Assembly: GCA_026120035.1 (NCBI GenBank)
Contig: JALRME010000001.1
Location: 2,245,909 to 2,309,908 of the forward strand
Reading direction: 5' to 3'
From: Coleophoma eucalyptorum
Taxonomy: Eukaryota; Ascomycota; Leotiomycetes; Helotiales; Dermateaceae
DNA length: 64,000 bases
The notes beneath the pieces are model-generated. The model was not told the DNA's origin, ran no database searches, and worked only from the letters and a program-made list of their open reading frames with translations. The translations under genes were made by a program, and so were the position numbers. Below, piece after piece: positions 34,895 to 48,500 of this stretch (positions are counted from its first letter, which is position 1; every line of letters starts with the position of its first letter).

Positions 34895-35642
34895 GGAGGG
34901 CGATATGCGAAAGTTTGAGAGAATTAAGTGCATTTTGGCTAGTATAGTGCTTTTAGTTACCGGATAATGGCGGCGTTATGTAGCGTTTGATTTAATCTGA
35001 TACTACGAGGTTCGGGGACATTTGAGAAATTGGAATTAGGTTTGGTTTGTACTCGAAAAAGTATCCCCTGCTCCTAAGTAGAGTATTAGATGTTACTGAA
35101 TTACAATGTTCTCGTTTGAGATAACAAATACTCATGTCTCACACCAGGTACCTCCTGTTTATGCAACTCCTCTCGGAATATGCAAATTGCACTATCCTCC
35201 ACTTACAAATTTCATTATCTTAACTCATATATAGATCAGTATCGATAGCAACCACCGGCGAAACCGGTCTTACCTACGCTATACACCGAACTACTCTTTC
35301 TGAGCTTTATCCTTCTGTATAATAATAGGCTTCTGCTTAGGGTTACTCATATCATGAATTTACCACAGATCCTGCTACAAAATTAATTGAGACACATTAG
35401 ATAAATCCATGCTTAATTAATGCTCGTCTATAATCATACCTCGGCGCTTCGAAGAAAAACTCCTAGAATTGCCCCAATTAAATCCATTAAACCCATCCAA
35501 ATTCAAAGTTAACTTCTTTAGCCCCCATTCCCATATCCCCCAAAGCATTCGATAGCTTTGGTCGTTTATTGGCAACTCACGAGTGGTTATTTTCCAAGTA
35601 TCGCCACACCCAGTTTGGTGATGCATGTTCCATGGTTAAGAC
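34895..35642. other. Convergent intergenic region, secreted protein / SET gene
   Basis: About 750 bp between converging stop codons, AT-rich in the middle. It probably holds both 3' UTRs; no gene was recognised. Confidence 0.55.
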
Positions 35643-37858
35643 TTATTGCTCACTCTTTGCCGCCGCCATCACCTTTTCTTCTTCAGCCTCCTTTGTGCAT
35701 ATAGAGCATCCACAGCCGCCATCAAACCACTTAAGCAACCAACGTCTCCTCTCTTTCCTGCCACCTTTAAGCAGCCCATCATTAGAAGTACCCGTTGGAT
35801 CACCAATATAGCTAATTTTCAGTTCCTCTCCCTTCTTGATTCTTTGCTTCGCTCGACAGATGATTGTCGCGCTGCCAGGCTTGATTATCTCACCAGTCAT
35901 TCCTAAGAATGAAGCGATACCCACAAATGGAGTTGAAGTTAGGTTGTGCCATGATATACTTGGCTCGCAGGAGTGGTTTAGGAAGAGGTAGTTGATATTG
36001 ATTGATGTTACAGTTTCTTGTCCGCCAAAGTTCCCTCCCAATGATTTATCTAAGAATAACGGCATGGTCATGCCCATATTGGTCTTGGACATGTTTGCAT
36101 TGTTCTCAATTCTCCAGAAGATGGTCTGGATGACTTCTGGAGTCCAATGTGGATCTGTAAAAGGATTTATCCCAAGTGCCATGAGTATTCGAGTTGGGGC
36201 CTTCACATTCTCGTAGTAATACCAGTCGTGCGTCATTGGAGGATTCGAATAGTTTGGTGTAGAGTAGTTTGCTGACATTCGCGCGAATAGTGAATGCTGT
36301 AAAGGGTGAATCTGCTTCTTAGTGGATTGGACATCCGCCAGATAGACTGCTACCATTCGTAGAAAGAGCCGAAGTTGCCACATTGGGTCTGGGACTAGGT
36401 CGGTCGACTTTGGCCGTCCTTTTCGATCATATGTCCATGACCAGTCTTTACCGCAAAGAACACTGTGGTATCCATTAATAGCTGTACTGTAGCAATCTTG
36501 ACTGCAATATGCAACCGTCTTACAACATGTCGGTCTTACTATCTGCATTGGCAGAGTATATGGGGCTAATAGAGACGAGTGGCATGCATCACAATATGTT
36601 TGTGTTTTTGGGTTGAGGTCAGTTGCGTTTGTTATACACTTATCCACGAGAACAGACTCTCCCTCCTCAATGTCTCGCACAGCGAAAATACCGAGAGGTC
36701 CAATGTCGAATGATTCCTTAAGTGGCCCAGAAATAATTGGTTTTATTTCGCAAATCTGGCTGGCAAGGTTGTCGTTCAATTCCCGAACCAGAGCCGGGGT
36801 CCGGTCATCAAGCTTTGGATCCATCCATGGATATCGGGTTTGGTATATCTTCCCACCTCGAGTCTTTATGGTTAGAGGTTCTCTATTGTTTTCTGCTTCT
36901 TCAAGATCGAGTGAGTTTTGCCGTTCGTAGAAGTAGTCTTTAAGCACATTTCGTGCTTCAAGAAGGTCCAGGTCCGCAGGAAAAATGCTCAGTGCTTCCT
37001 TGGCAGCCTTCAACCCTTCCCAAAATGTACCACAGGCCAATAAGCTTGACAGAAGACCCGAATAGCAAGTTAGTAGTAAGTTTTTCAGCTCTCCTTCGAT
37101 GATGGAAGATGACCAGGTACGCAGTTTGACACTCAAGGTTGTTCTGACTAAAATTTCAATATTTGAAGGGCACAAGATTCCTTGACATCCATCATCTAAG
37201 CCCAGAGTAGCTTTTGTTAAGATAAGCCCTTTGTGCGCAGCTGCGGCAGCGATATCTGCAAAGCCAAGAGTCAGGCAGCACTGGCATAGGTCAATCCAGT
37301 GGGCCGGATCGTACGGTTCCTTTCGAAGATTGTCATATATTTCTTGTTGATGGCGGATAAGATTATCAAAGTGGCCCTAATTAGGAAAGACTTAACTTAG
37401 TATGTTACAGCCAGAAGACCATGGATCAGTATACCAAATGAAGTTTAACTTACTGCTGTCTGTATCTCTATACAATCTTCGAGAGAAAATGGCGCACTCC
37501 CAAGCCACTCCTGGCGTATCTTGATGCCAGATTGAGAATCGGCAGTTTTGATACCGGAACTGCTAGCGTTTTCTTTAGATACATTTGCCACAACATTTTC
37601 TGCTAAGTTGACAGTTAGCTTCTCCTCCGTATCGTAAATTTCGACTAAGGGACCTTCGATAGATCTTTGGCTTGGCTCTAATTTCGCCTGAAAATTCTCT
37701 TGCGCATCATCGTATAGAGAAGTTAGCGCTTGCAGAATTCTACTTGACCTTCCTGGCATTTTCTTCATTGGTGCCTCGATTACTGAGTTGACTGAGGTTA
37801 GGCTTGGGCTCATGCCTTGCTCAATTGACTGAGCCTCAACAACAACAAGTCCCGTCAT
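35643..37858 (-). CDS. SET and MYND-type zinc-finger protein with helical (TPR-like) N-terminus
   Basis: A SET-domain protein of the SMYD-like group, 712 aa from two exons, 37454-37858 and 35643-37376. The N-terminal 135 residues are polar. Residues about 136-280 are helical and TPR-like (QQEIYDNLRKEPYDPAHWIDLC, FADIAAAAAHKGL). The SET domain begins near 360 (GPLGIFAVRDIEEGE) and is interrupted by a MYND-like cysteine cluster at about 397-443 (CDAC, CC, CSQDC, HSVLC). It continues with NHSCEPS at 602-608 and GEELKISYIGD near 651, and ends with a post-SET CGCSIC at 690-695. SAM- and substrate-binding motifs are therefore present, so lysine methyltransferase activity is plausible; the substrate is unknown. 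The ATG at 37858 is chosen because the codon before it is GTG. Confidence 0.88.
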
Positions 37859-40800
37859 CACTGCTATTTGAAGCTGAATTTGATAATAGATTATGATTAC
37901 ATAGCTTGTTAGACTTGCTCTTGGGAAAGAAATATGCTGCTGATAGTGATTTGATGTGCTGAGAGCAAGATGACTAAATCTGTGTTAGAATGTTGAAGAT
38001 GAAGGAATATTGTTGCGAGAAAGAGCTTCTATTAAAGCCTCAAAAGTATGAGATGACCTGCAAATAAAAATTATATTCAAAGCAATGGGGAGAAATAGCA
38101 ATGTTTTTGTTTGCTGCTTTGTCTGTAGCGGCTGCGTGCAGGTCTGAAAACTGAGGGGCCAAACGTTCCGGCACGTTTGCCAACAGTAAAAATCCAACTT
38201 CAAGAAATGTGTACTGTCTTAGCCCCCCAAGTAACTGGATACTTGACAGACTTTCAACTCCATTTGTCCTTTGTGTATAACAATCAGCTGTTTTCAAGTA
38301 TTGCGAAGCTGAGGCGTCTTTCAATCCAATACAATACATAAGCGAGGCGACCATATTCACAACTTAAGCGAGGTAGAGGGAGTTCAACTAGGCTGTTTCT
38401 GTCTTTATGACAGCGGAAGATAACATCACTGAAGTGTTCTTAGTTAAGCACCCTGATATTGAATTCTGAAGTTTTGGAAATAGGTGGCTGTAAACAAGTT
38501 GAGTTAAATTGTAGATTGTGCGATAGCAAGAATCGCTGCAGCGCAACAAGACGCGGAGCAAAGACAGTCATGAACAAAGGTATAAGATAGAGAAGGAAGT
38601 AGTGATCGTATCTTATGGTTATGAGTAATAGTTGTTTACTACCACTCGTCAATGAATGAAAGTACGAGTCAAATGAAAAGTGTACTTTTATGGTCTGGAA
38701 AGATGAGGGTCATGCCAAGGCGAAAGAATCTTGGCTGTGTCTCCCTTCAAAAGTATAACGGCTGTAACGGCTGTGCGATTCAAGACAAAGCAAAGCACCT
38801 CTTCAAATATATTTTTAAGGTACTGAGTTTCGGACGATCCAAAAGTTGAATCCTGAAGAGATGTGATTTGAAGGCTGGGCTAGCGTGAACGGAAGAAATG
38901 GAGGGTATATCATGACAGCTCTCGAGGATAAATTGCAAAATAGTTTTAGCATTGTAAAATTGAAAGGATTTAGTAGGAGCAATCGTGCCGAATGCTTTGG
39001 ACAAGAATACAGAAACATGCCGATCACCTCCCTCGGCCACATACAGAGTCTTCTTCAACACTTGAGCTGGTAACTATCCGAGGTTCAACTGGTGTAGCGC
39101 CATCAGACCTCTTATATCTCCTCGGATATCTTCGAACCCTCTCTTTCTGCATCGTCCAAGGTCAGATATTCGGACACTTCGAATGGCAAAGAACTGAACG
39201 AAACTTGAGGTAATAGCAGTAATAGCAGTAATTAATATGGCGACAATAAACATAATAATAACAAAGGAGAATATAGAAGTAGAGACAAGGAAAGTTCGTC
39301 CATCAGTAGAAAAAAGTAGTAGCAAAAACAGGGGGTCGAGAGGTTGCCTAGAGACTCCCCACATTGCAGCAATTGGTAAATCGGCTGTCAGATGTCGGGT
39401 ATCGGACTCAGGCTCCTGCGGATGACTTTTGTCATGTAAGCAGAACTGGCTTTGAGCGACGTACTGGCCACGTAATCATGGACGAGGTCAGCAAATAAAG
39501 TGCCTTGCTGACTGGTTCGACTAACATGTCATTTTCTCCAGTTTTGGAACTCCAAATCCAAAGATGTACTAATTTTCTTAGCCCAGTAGGTGATATGGAC
39601 GATGCTGGTGACGATGCTGGTGAGCCACTTTCCCCGTCAATGAGCTAGGTCTTTTCAACAGCCTCAGTCGTGACCAAAGGTACTTATGCTCGCATAGCAT
39701 CTCAGACTACTAGATATGAGGAAGTTATGATTTTGTGGAGGGTTAATTTATTAGAAGACATCGGGTCTTAACGAGGGTTGCATGACGGGTTTCGCTGATC
39801 CTAAATATCTCAGGCGTCCCGCCAAAGCCACCATCTATTTCATAAGGCCCTTTGGTCTTCGTATTGGGTGAAAGCTAGCGACTAGGACATGCGAAGAATT
39901 TGTCAGAGATAAGAAATTGCGCCTAGCGTAGGGATGCTTAGAGTTATGAAGCTTGGAAAGTAAAGATGGTCGACATTCTAGAGAGCTTAGCTCTGACAAG
40001 GTTTGGAGGATACAGCGCTGCTTCCTCGCGAGAATATTTAACTTATGGTTGGGTACAGATGTCTCGTGTATTAAGCTGCTCGTCTTTGAGTTGGGATTGA
40101 GCCCCATCGTCCTGGACAAAGTCACCCTTGGGAGTTTCTAGCGAGTAGATGTCGTGTCGTATCTAGCCCGGTGACGTTGAATGTGGCAGAGCGGACAGGT
40201 CACGACAGTTCTTCGTGCCTTGCTGGTGGAGAGCCCATAAAGGCATCCTGTTATGCCGGTGGCTGATTTGCGACATTGGAGATCTGCATGTTGGTATAGA
40301 CAAAAATGAGGTGCAAATAGGTCAGCGCTTGCTAGCACAGTATTGCATTTATTTCCAGAAAGCCCGTCAACTCCATCGCGTGAACTACGAGTATAAGCCG
40401 CCCGAGACCTTCTCCAGAGTACGGTCGCATCTTGCGCCTAAGGTTGAAAGTATCTGGGATGGTAGACCCATTCCATGTCTCCGAAGGATATCCAATAGCA
40501 GCCATACTGAATCATGGCCAAGTAAGCGGCCCGTGTCATTCTAATAACAGGACGAGCTGGTTGTAGCCAAGGTGTCGCAACCCACCCAAACAAAGCCTTT
40601 CCGACCCCCGTTTTTTTGGCGCATGCTAATTTCTGGTATGTATTGTAGCAATCCAACAAGTATCTTGGCTATGGCTTCGAGATCACTCATCACAGAATGA
40701 TGGGAAGGTGTTCGTGCCAACCAGATCACTGAGGTGACCAAACCTCAGACGGCAGGCCTCCATCAACTAAAGTGCCAGTCATGCTCCCAAGAAGCGGCAT

Positions 40801-41070
40801 GATAACGGGTTCGACTTGACACATCCGCCGGAAACGAACGTTATTATCTGACGTGAGGTGAGGTGAACATGCAAAGTGTGGCGTCTGAACCACAGTTCAG
40901 GAGGTAGCGCAAAGGTCGCGCGAAGCCACAGTTGGGGCTGATGAACAGGAAGTGGCAATATCCCAGACAACAATCTTTCGGGCCCCTGACAGAGAATTCT
41001 GTAGTAATTAACTCTGAAACCACCGTACTATCCTACATCAACATCAATGTGAACATCATCAATCGTCGTC
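37859..41070. other. Gene-free 3.2-kb region between SET gene and ferroportin-like gene
   Basis: The left part is the SET gene promoter. The rest shows only short frames, none recognisable. One minus frame at 38040-38360 looks protein-like in composition but has no family features. Another at 39074-39364 encodes a hydrophobic stretch that derives from AT-rich sequence. A decayed pseudogene around 39.8-40.6 kb is possible but could not be assigned. Confidence 0.5.
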
Positions 41071-42935
41071 ATGCTGCCAGTTGTTTCGCAAAGCTCTTCA
41101 GAATCCAACGAGTCGAGAGACGCGTCTGACGCGTCAAGTCACAGGAGCGTCAGTCTTGAGTTGCCTTCCGACGATGACGGAGAAGCCGGAAAAGGCCTTG
41201 AACACAAACGTCAACTTGGTGAACCCTTTGAAGGCGATTATGCCTCAAGAACCCGAATTGGGGGTAGTGAACGATGGAAATGGTGGAAAGTGTACTGCTT
41301 GCATTTTATGTTCATGTGGAATCACCGCACGTTGGAATATGCATCAGTGAGTCCTGTCAGCAATCCCATCACAACAGATGTTGAGCTTTTATAGATCGTA
41401 CTAGTAGCCCTTGCTTTCCCAAAAAGTCTTACTGCAACATCCATCAGGTCTGTGAGAATACTTGATTGACAATATGTGGTATTAACCTAACACAGGGGCA
41501 TAACATCGACTCTAGTTTCGCTACTATGTGCTCCAGTTATTGGTAGTTGGATTGACGACGCACCAAAACGACTTCGGCCGCAGCTTCTAACCATCATCGT
41601 CAACAGTTGTTCTAGTCTGGCGATGTATTTATGTTGGATGTCATGGCCAGTCAGCGCTGATGGTGCTAAGCCTACGGACTGGTCGTCGTCCCGCATTATC
41701 CTTTTTTCAATCTTCCTAATCTTAGATGTCATTCAAGATCTAAGCTCAATGGCAAATGTGCTATCAATGGATAGGGATTGGGTCCCTGCTCTTATTGAGC
41801 CTCCCGAGGCCGAGTCATCATACACTCTTACGCATGTCAACTCAAACATGAAGAGGCTCGACGTTATATGCAAGCTTATAGCCCCGTCACTTCTGCCACT
41901 TGTGGTCGCAGCTTTCAGCTCGCGAGTTGGGTGGATTGCTATGCTCGCATTCTCAACCATTGTGGTCTGGGTCTTGGAGATGTGGTTGGCGATTGCGATA
42001 GCTAAAGAAAACCAGCAGCTTCTTTCGCCAAAGCGAAATGTCAAAGGGAGAATTGGTATTGATGGTGTCCCGAGTGGAAGGTTTGACAGCACAAGCAGAA
42101 TATCAGCTATGTCTTGGGTCCAGAGGCTACATATGACAATGTTCATAAAGCCGTCATCCAGGATGAAGTCATATTTCTCCATGCAGCTGTGGCCAGCATC
42201 ATTTGCTATCTCGCTGCTCCAACTGACAGTCCTGACTTATTCCGCGACCCTTATCACTTATCTCTTGGAGATTGGATTTTCCTTATCGACAGTCACCATT
42301 GCCAGAGGTTCTGGCACGGTTATGGGTCTTTTAAGTACGTTTCTTACACCATGGGCAGTCGGATATATGCGCCTAAAGTATGATCGATCGAATCTTGCGA
42401 GCGGCAGAAGCCAGAATGCAGCAGTTCGGACCGTAGGATCGTGGGCGATTACATCAAACCTGGTTTTCATGGTATGCCATTCTCATATTTCCGAACTCAT
42501 AAGGCTAATATTGTGAAGATACCTGTAGTACTCGTTCTTTGGAGCATGTCGTCGAAGACTGGCGATTCTGCTTCGCAAGAAACACCGCCATTCATGGTAT
42601 CCATGATCCTCTTCGGATTTCTTTCATTGACAAGAATCGGACACTGGGCTTTCGAATTGATGATCCAAGAACTGGAACAGACGGAAATTCCAACCTCCTT
42701 GCGCTCCACCTTTGCAGGGACCGAGCAATCGTTCCGTGCATTCGCAGCACTTCTTCACTGGGGTGGAACAGTGATCTGGAACCAACCTAAAGACTTTGGA
42801 TTGCTGGCTCTTGGATCTTTTGTATTCTTGACTGCAGGGACTTTCATTTATGTCTCGTGGGCAAGGTCTCCCGAACCAGACGCTGCTGATAGACGTTACG
42901 AGGCTGTCCCGCTGTCGATTTTGGAAGACGATTGA
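41071..42935 (+). CDS. Ferroportin (SLC40/FPN1)-family iron transporter
   Basis: A multi-helix membrane protein of the ferroportin family, known in animals and plants as exporters of ferrous iron. Four exons (41071-41346, 41395-41447, 41496-42471, 42519-42935) close to 573 aa, about the size of ferroportins. The N-terminal 75 residues are acidic and Ser-rich. Seen: WNHRTLEYASIVLVALAFP at TM1-TM2, CAPVIGSWIDDAPKR, then the family signature region DVIQDLSSMANVLSMDRDWV, LTHVNSNMKRLDVICKLIAP. The late helices include FELMIQELEQTEIPTSLRSTF, also typical of the family. Fungal ferroportin homologues are little studied and could export iron or other metals at the plasma or vacuolar membrane. Key iron-binding residues need an alignment. 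No ATCTGATAA was noticed in its upstream region. Confidence 0.87.
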
Positions 42936-44055
42936 CTTATATCGAGCTGAATCTATGAAGTTGTGATGACTTTTGACACGATTCCGTGATTGAGAGTACA
43001 ATTATACAGGAGCCAAATCTTCATAAGTTAACGGCTGGAAGATAAGCCTCATTGAGCCAACAAAGATTCCAAGGACTGGCATGAAGTCAGTACCTTCCTC
43101 AGGAGGCGATGACTATCACATAACTGTCTACGAAAGACAAGCCAAGGTTGCTAACTCGCATTGAGATAAAGTAGAAACGTAGCGCGTGACAATGTGTGTG
43201 GTTGAAATAAGTATATATATGCCATATATAATATCAAGACTCTGGTTCAAAGAACTGGACTGTGAGTTAACCTTTAGATACTAGATTTATCAGCAAGTAC
43301 CTGCCATAGATTTTGAATAGACTTTATATCCTATGCTAGTCAGGCTTGGTTTGGTGGCCCATACTTGTGCTTGTCATTGACAGATCTTTACACTTCTATC
43401 ATTCTGTCACATTCAAAGGAACATTTGCTTTTGTCAAGAAGCCTTGCATTAATGTAGCTTTTATTCAGCAAAGGCTGTTGAATTAACCTTGCTTAAACAA
43501 AGGACTAAGGGATTCCTTGTGCAGCCTATGATCCCTTTGCAGGTGTAAGCATCATCTGAATAACAATGGGGCTTTACGTTAATAAAACATTCTAATCAGA
43601 CCAATATTTAATACTATTATTCACGAAAGCCCGGTGATTGAATGTTCCTGGCCACCAATAGTATGTAACTTAAAGGTGTGATTTGCTTTGCTATTATGAT
43701 TTCACGCTCGCAGAATTAATGAAGAGAACCACTCGAGTGATTTGAGTTTAGACCTCTAACGGTAATAATAGAGAGAAAGAGATTCGTAAATTGAATCTTT
43801 AGACAGGAATCATAAACAGTGGTTGAGAAGATGAGGTGGTTTGTCTTTAAATTCCTTGAATGTTGATAGAAGTCCTCACATGTTAAGTGAAGAAGGCAAG
43901 GTGAAAGCCACGAAGGTGCCAGATTATGTGAACTAGCTCGACTAGCTTGCTTTCTTTTCCCACAACCACACTCGGTCCTTCAATTTATCCGACACCACCA
44001 TACTCTCGGATATACATTAAGCCGAAGACACTACCACATCGCCAAATTAACCGCA
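42936..44055. other. Intergenic region upstream of GTR1
   Basis: About 1.1 kb holding the 3' UTR of the transporter and the GTR1 promoter. It is AT-rich; no gene or repeat was recognised. Confidence 0.55.
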
Positions 44056-45362
44056 ATGGGCCAAGAAATAAGCGAGGAACAAGCTCCAGCAGCTCCGACT
44101 GATACGAGTACCGCTGGCGGTAGCAAGCTCACAAGCCTGATTGCCCAGGCCAGAGCTTCCGCAACAGCAACAGCAACTCCACGATACAACCCTGCGTACG
44201 ACTCCTCCAGCAATTCAGGCGACTCTGACGACTCCAGCGATCTTGACCGCACCATGGACAATCTCAACCTGCAAGATGAGAACTCAGCGTCCTCACCCGC
44301 CGCTGAACCTCGCAAACAGAAGAAGAAGAAGGTGCTGCTCATGGGCAAGTCGGGCTCTGGCAAGAGTTCCATGCGCTCCATCATCTTCTCGAACTATGTG
44401 GCACGCGATACGAGACGCCTTGGTGCTACCATTGATGTTGACTTGAGCCACGTCAAGTTTCTGGGAAACCTCACGCTCAACCTGTGGGATTGTGGAGGGT
44501 GAGCGCTCTCTTGTTATTCCTTGTTGCGCGCACGCAATTGAAGCTGTACATCTTGATGCCCTAGTACTAATAGCTATACAGACAGGATGCGTTCATGGAG
44601 AATTATCTCTCGCAACAACGACAACACGTCTTCTCCAATGTTGGTGTTCTTATCTACGTCTTCGATATCGAGTCCCGAGATTTCGATCGTGATCTCCTTA
44701 CTTACCGCTCGATCATTACCGCGCTCTCTCAATTCTCCCCTACATCCTCCATCTATATTCTGGTTCATAAGATGGACTTGATTGTCCCCCAGCAACGCGA
44801 GGAGCTCTACACCAACCATGTTCAACTCATCCGCTCCAAGTCCGAATCCTTTGACCCAGTTCCCTTTGCAACCTCCATCTGGGATCAATCACTCTACAAG
44901 GCATGGGCAGAGATAATTCATGACCTGGTTCCCAACCTGGCAGAGATCGAGCAACACTTGTCTTCCCTGGGCATCTTGTTGCAAGCTGAAGAGGTATTAC
45001 TCTTTGAGCGATCCTCATTCCTGGTGGTATCCAGCTGGGCTTCTGAAGTTGGTGCCATGAACCCCACCACAGATCGTTTCGAACGCTTGAGCAATATCAT
45101 CAAGAACTTCAAGCAATCAACCTCCCGCTTCACCGGCACTCCAAAGTCAGCCGAGCAGTTCAGTTTGTTTGAGTTGAAGATGGTCGTATTCAGCATCTTC
45201 ATCGTCAAGTTCACAACAAACACCTACCTGCTTGTCGTCCTGCCACCAGGAGAGGAGCGCTTCAATTGCGCCCTCGAGAATGCTCGACTGGCCGTCAAGG
45301 AATTTGAAAGCTTGGACAGCCCAGCTCGTCGTGGAGTTGAGAGAGGCGCAGGCGAGGCTTGA
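44056..45362 (+). CDS. GTR1: Rag-family GTPase Gtr1 (RagA/B orthologue)
   Basis: A small GTPase that pairs with Gtr2 on the vacuole (EGO complex) and signals amino-acid supply to TORC1. Two exons, 44056-44498 and 44582-45362, give 407 aa. Seen: a Walker A loop GKSGSGKSS at 97-105, the switch region [33 protein letters not shown] (G3), where the intron falls inside the GGQ triplet, and HKMDLI (G4). A C-terminal roadblock-like half contains [14 protein letters not shown] and [10 protein letters not shown]. The first 90 residues are a low-complexity, Ser/Ala- and Asp-rich extension absent from yeast Gtr1 (310 aa). It begins MGQEIS, so an N-myristoylation signal (Gly2, Ser6) is possible, which is unusual since membrane anchoring is normally supplied by Ego1. 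Confidence 0.94.
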
Positions 45363-45495
45363 ATGGCGACTCGAGGATGAGACACCTTTGCTGTAATTCT
45401 TGCGCTGATTTTCCTCAATGTGAGAGCGGGCGCTAGGGATTTGTATTACAGTATAGAAGCACACAGAAAAGCGATGCAATATGAGTTGCTAGGAA

Positions 45496-45512
45496 ATGGC
45501 ATGGCATGGCAT
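45496..45512 (+). repeat. GGCAT short tandem repeat
   Basis: Three tandem GGCAT units and a partial fourth, downstream of GTR1. Confidence 0.7.
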
Positions 45513-48500
45513 GGATACCCAGGAGTTGACGGAATGGGCTTGGGCTGAGGAGTTTTCTTTTCAATTTGCTCATTAGCATGGAATGCAATCAATGATCTTC
45601 TAATGCATCAACCTGGGAGGAATAATGGTTGGTGATCATTCTGGTGACTAGAATCTATGGTTTGTCAAATGAGTGTGATCTAGCCAGGCATTGCAATTTC
45701 TTGGTTGGTAGAACCTCTAGCCCATGGAAAGAAACCAAGATCTTGATCTTCATGAGCGACATCATCTCAGTGAAAGACCCAATCAATAACCCCGAGAAAA
45801 AGCTGATGAGTCTGACAATCTGAATGCATGTTCCTACTCACCATTCAACGCCCTAATGCTGTACTCTTGCACGGCACAGAGAGATCCGCCTAACTGTCAA
45901 AATCCCGATCTCAAATTTCCGAACGCAACACATACGGCTCTCAGGATTGGTGAGTATCTCTTCGAGCTGACAGCCACAATCGTTCTCGTCTTGTCTAGAT
46001 CGTTGTCATTCAGCTACCTTCCCTCGCGCTTCCCTACTCCCTTGCATGGCATCGACTGCGCGATGAGACTTCTGCAAGTCGAGGCATAGAGGTAATGGGA
46101 GGGAAGTTAGTTGCTGCCGCTTCATCATCGGGGGGCACGATGTGAGGCTCGGGATTCTGAGTAGCTGAGTATGTGGGTTGTGGGAGATGCTGGGAGAGGG
46201 TGATTGGCGGTACTTGATAGTGGCAAGAGCTTAAATATAGAAAGTAAGACTACGGATCAATGAATAAATTGTGTATGAGAGGAGTAAAATTATGAGCGGC
46301 CTACTAGACCTGGTGCCTGGAGATTAAGAATAGAAGAAAAAGGTCCCGTAGATGACCTTAGGTGGGATTTGTGTCTTGCGACTAAGGCATCAAATGGTGC
46401 CATGGGAGTACTGTCTCAAGCTGAGTTCTGCGCGCCACCAAAGTTAGGCGGAAAGGACAGAAATCATAAATACAATATCTTGCCTAATGATGGCATCTCC
46501 TGGGGTTTCTCATCGGTGCCTGTAGATCTCGAAGTGAGAGAATCAATCAGTCTGAGCGGCTTGCTCTGCTTAGAAGAAGCAAGGAAATGGTGGTTTAGGA
46601 GTAAAGCACTAGGTGGCAATTGTGATCGCACCAAGGCGAACAAAGCTCGATGCATCTCATCACAGGTTACCAGAATCCCTTGGGCAAAATTAAACAAATT
46701 ACTTTGTGCAATACACCATCACCCAAAAGAAAGCACTGCGTGTGGATTGCAGCACAACACGTGATGGTGGTCAGGTATCAACTGAATTGAACGGACCATT
46801 TCACTTATACAGCCACCGTCAACACGAAACAGAACAACAAGAACAAACAACACAGCAAATAAAAGGAAATTAGGCTAGACAAGGCGCTGTAATATAGACT
46901 ACTCTAGAGTACTATTTCTTGCCACTCAATAATCAGGCACAAATTCGGAAGACGTGTTTCCCTTAACTTTCCCTCGAAGATCCCAGCGTACCTGATCCAG
47001 AATCACGAACCACTCCATCGATGACGAAGATCCGGTACGGTATCTCTTTGATTAAAGCGGTGGATAAGGGAATACGATAAGTGACGAGGATCTACCGCCA
47101 GCTCCCGCCCCCAACCAGATCCAGAAGACCAAGGCTTGACATAAATGACTTGGCCCGAAGAAGACTCCCTTTTTTCTGATGCGACGCATGCCGTGTACTA
47201 AACGGGGACGCTACGGCGGCAGAGAAAAGGAAAAAGAAAAAAGAAAGAATGAAAAAGGAATGCAACGGTCAGTACTGGCTTCTTCCGGCAGCTGGAATCA
47301 AGTCGGGTTGACGTCCCCGAGGAATGTAGATGATAGTAAGGTCTCTGGTAAAGTGTAACTTTGATCGTGAGAACTAGCCTGTGACTTTGTCTCCTTAGCT
47401 CCCTCCATTTTGCCTTTCCCTTTGTTCTACGCCCTAGTGGAGCGCACCATGCGCTCCCGGCCAGTTCGTGGATGGTCTTTAAGCATGTATTTAGGAATTG
47501 CTTGATTGCTGGAATATCAAACGGATTGTGTTTTGTCATTAAAGCTTCGCTGCAGAACCGGTTCCCTCTGGTCAGCGAACCAGCTCTGGAGGATGCGTCC
47601 GCGAAGGAAGATGATGGAACAGCTGGAGCTGGAGCTGAACAATAGTAGAGTGGCTGACACGAGAGGAAGGAGAGAATGTCTAGACTTCAACCACTAAGAG
47701 TGACTGCGCCTCCTTGTATCTTAATGCCGTGTTTGTGTTTCGATTGTTTGTAAGGAGAAAGGCAAGCCGAACTAGCGCTCTGTACCAGTCGGCCTGTCTG
47801 TCGGTTTGTCGGCTACTTGTCTGTCGTCGTAGGTCCAGGTTGTCTTACATTTACTTCACGACACGACCTGGCATGAGCTACGCTGCACCGTTGTACAAAC
47901 ATCTTAGCATCGTCCAGTGAGTGCATCTACTACCATGATTCTCTACCAGTGTACGTACAGAGCGACCGGCCTACCTCGCACGTTAACCACATATAGAAGG
48001 GGTGCGCCTTACCCTCTGGGGGGCTGGCTGCAAGGCGCTAAACAGCCCCTGCTGGGAATGTGGCCATGGCGTGCCGTGATTGGAGCTGGCAACGTCAGGT
48101 CAAGTTTCAGATTGAGCGCTTGTACCAAACTGACAGGAACAGGAGCACAGGGGGGGGAAAGGGAAAGGCGACAAGATTCGAAAGGGAAAAGGAATAGGAA
48201 AGCGGAAAGGGAAGAAAACGTAGACCAGCGGTTAAGGCAGAAGGATCATGCTGCATACTGCCTTGCTTCCTGCTTGCGTTCGCATTGCGCGCCGTCGGTG
48301 GTCGTGTGTAGCTCGGTATTGGATCTACGCCACCGAGCTGCAAGTACCGTACCGTAGGCATTTGAGCGTAGGGCTCGGGCCCAAGAGGCTGACAGCTGCA
48401 AGAAGGAGCAGGTGCAGATGAGGGATTTGCACCATCAGACTGACAGACTGACGGACTGTGACAGACTTCATCCTCTCTCTTCCCTTTCTCATCACCCATC

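Noticed and set aside
39074..39364. A small hydrophobic minus-strand protein
   Set aside because: The hydrophobic stretch comes from AT-rich ATA/ATT codons; no start context or neighbours support it.
271..42935. One large iron gene cluster from sidA to the ferroportin-like gene
   Set aside because: Helicase, splicing, receptor, peptidase and SET genes lie between; no SreA-type site was noticed near the ferroportin-like gene. Only the first 10.6 kb is treated as a module.
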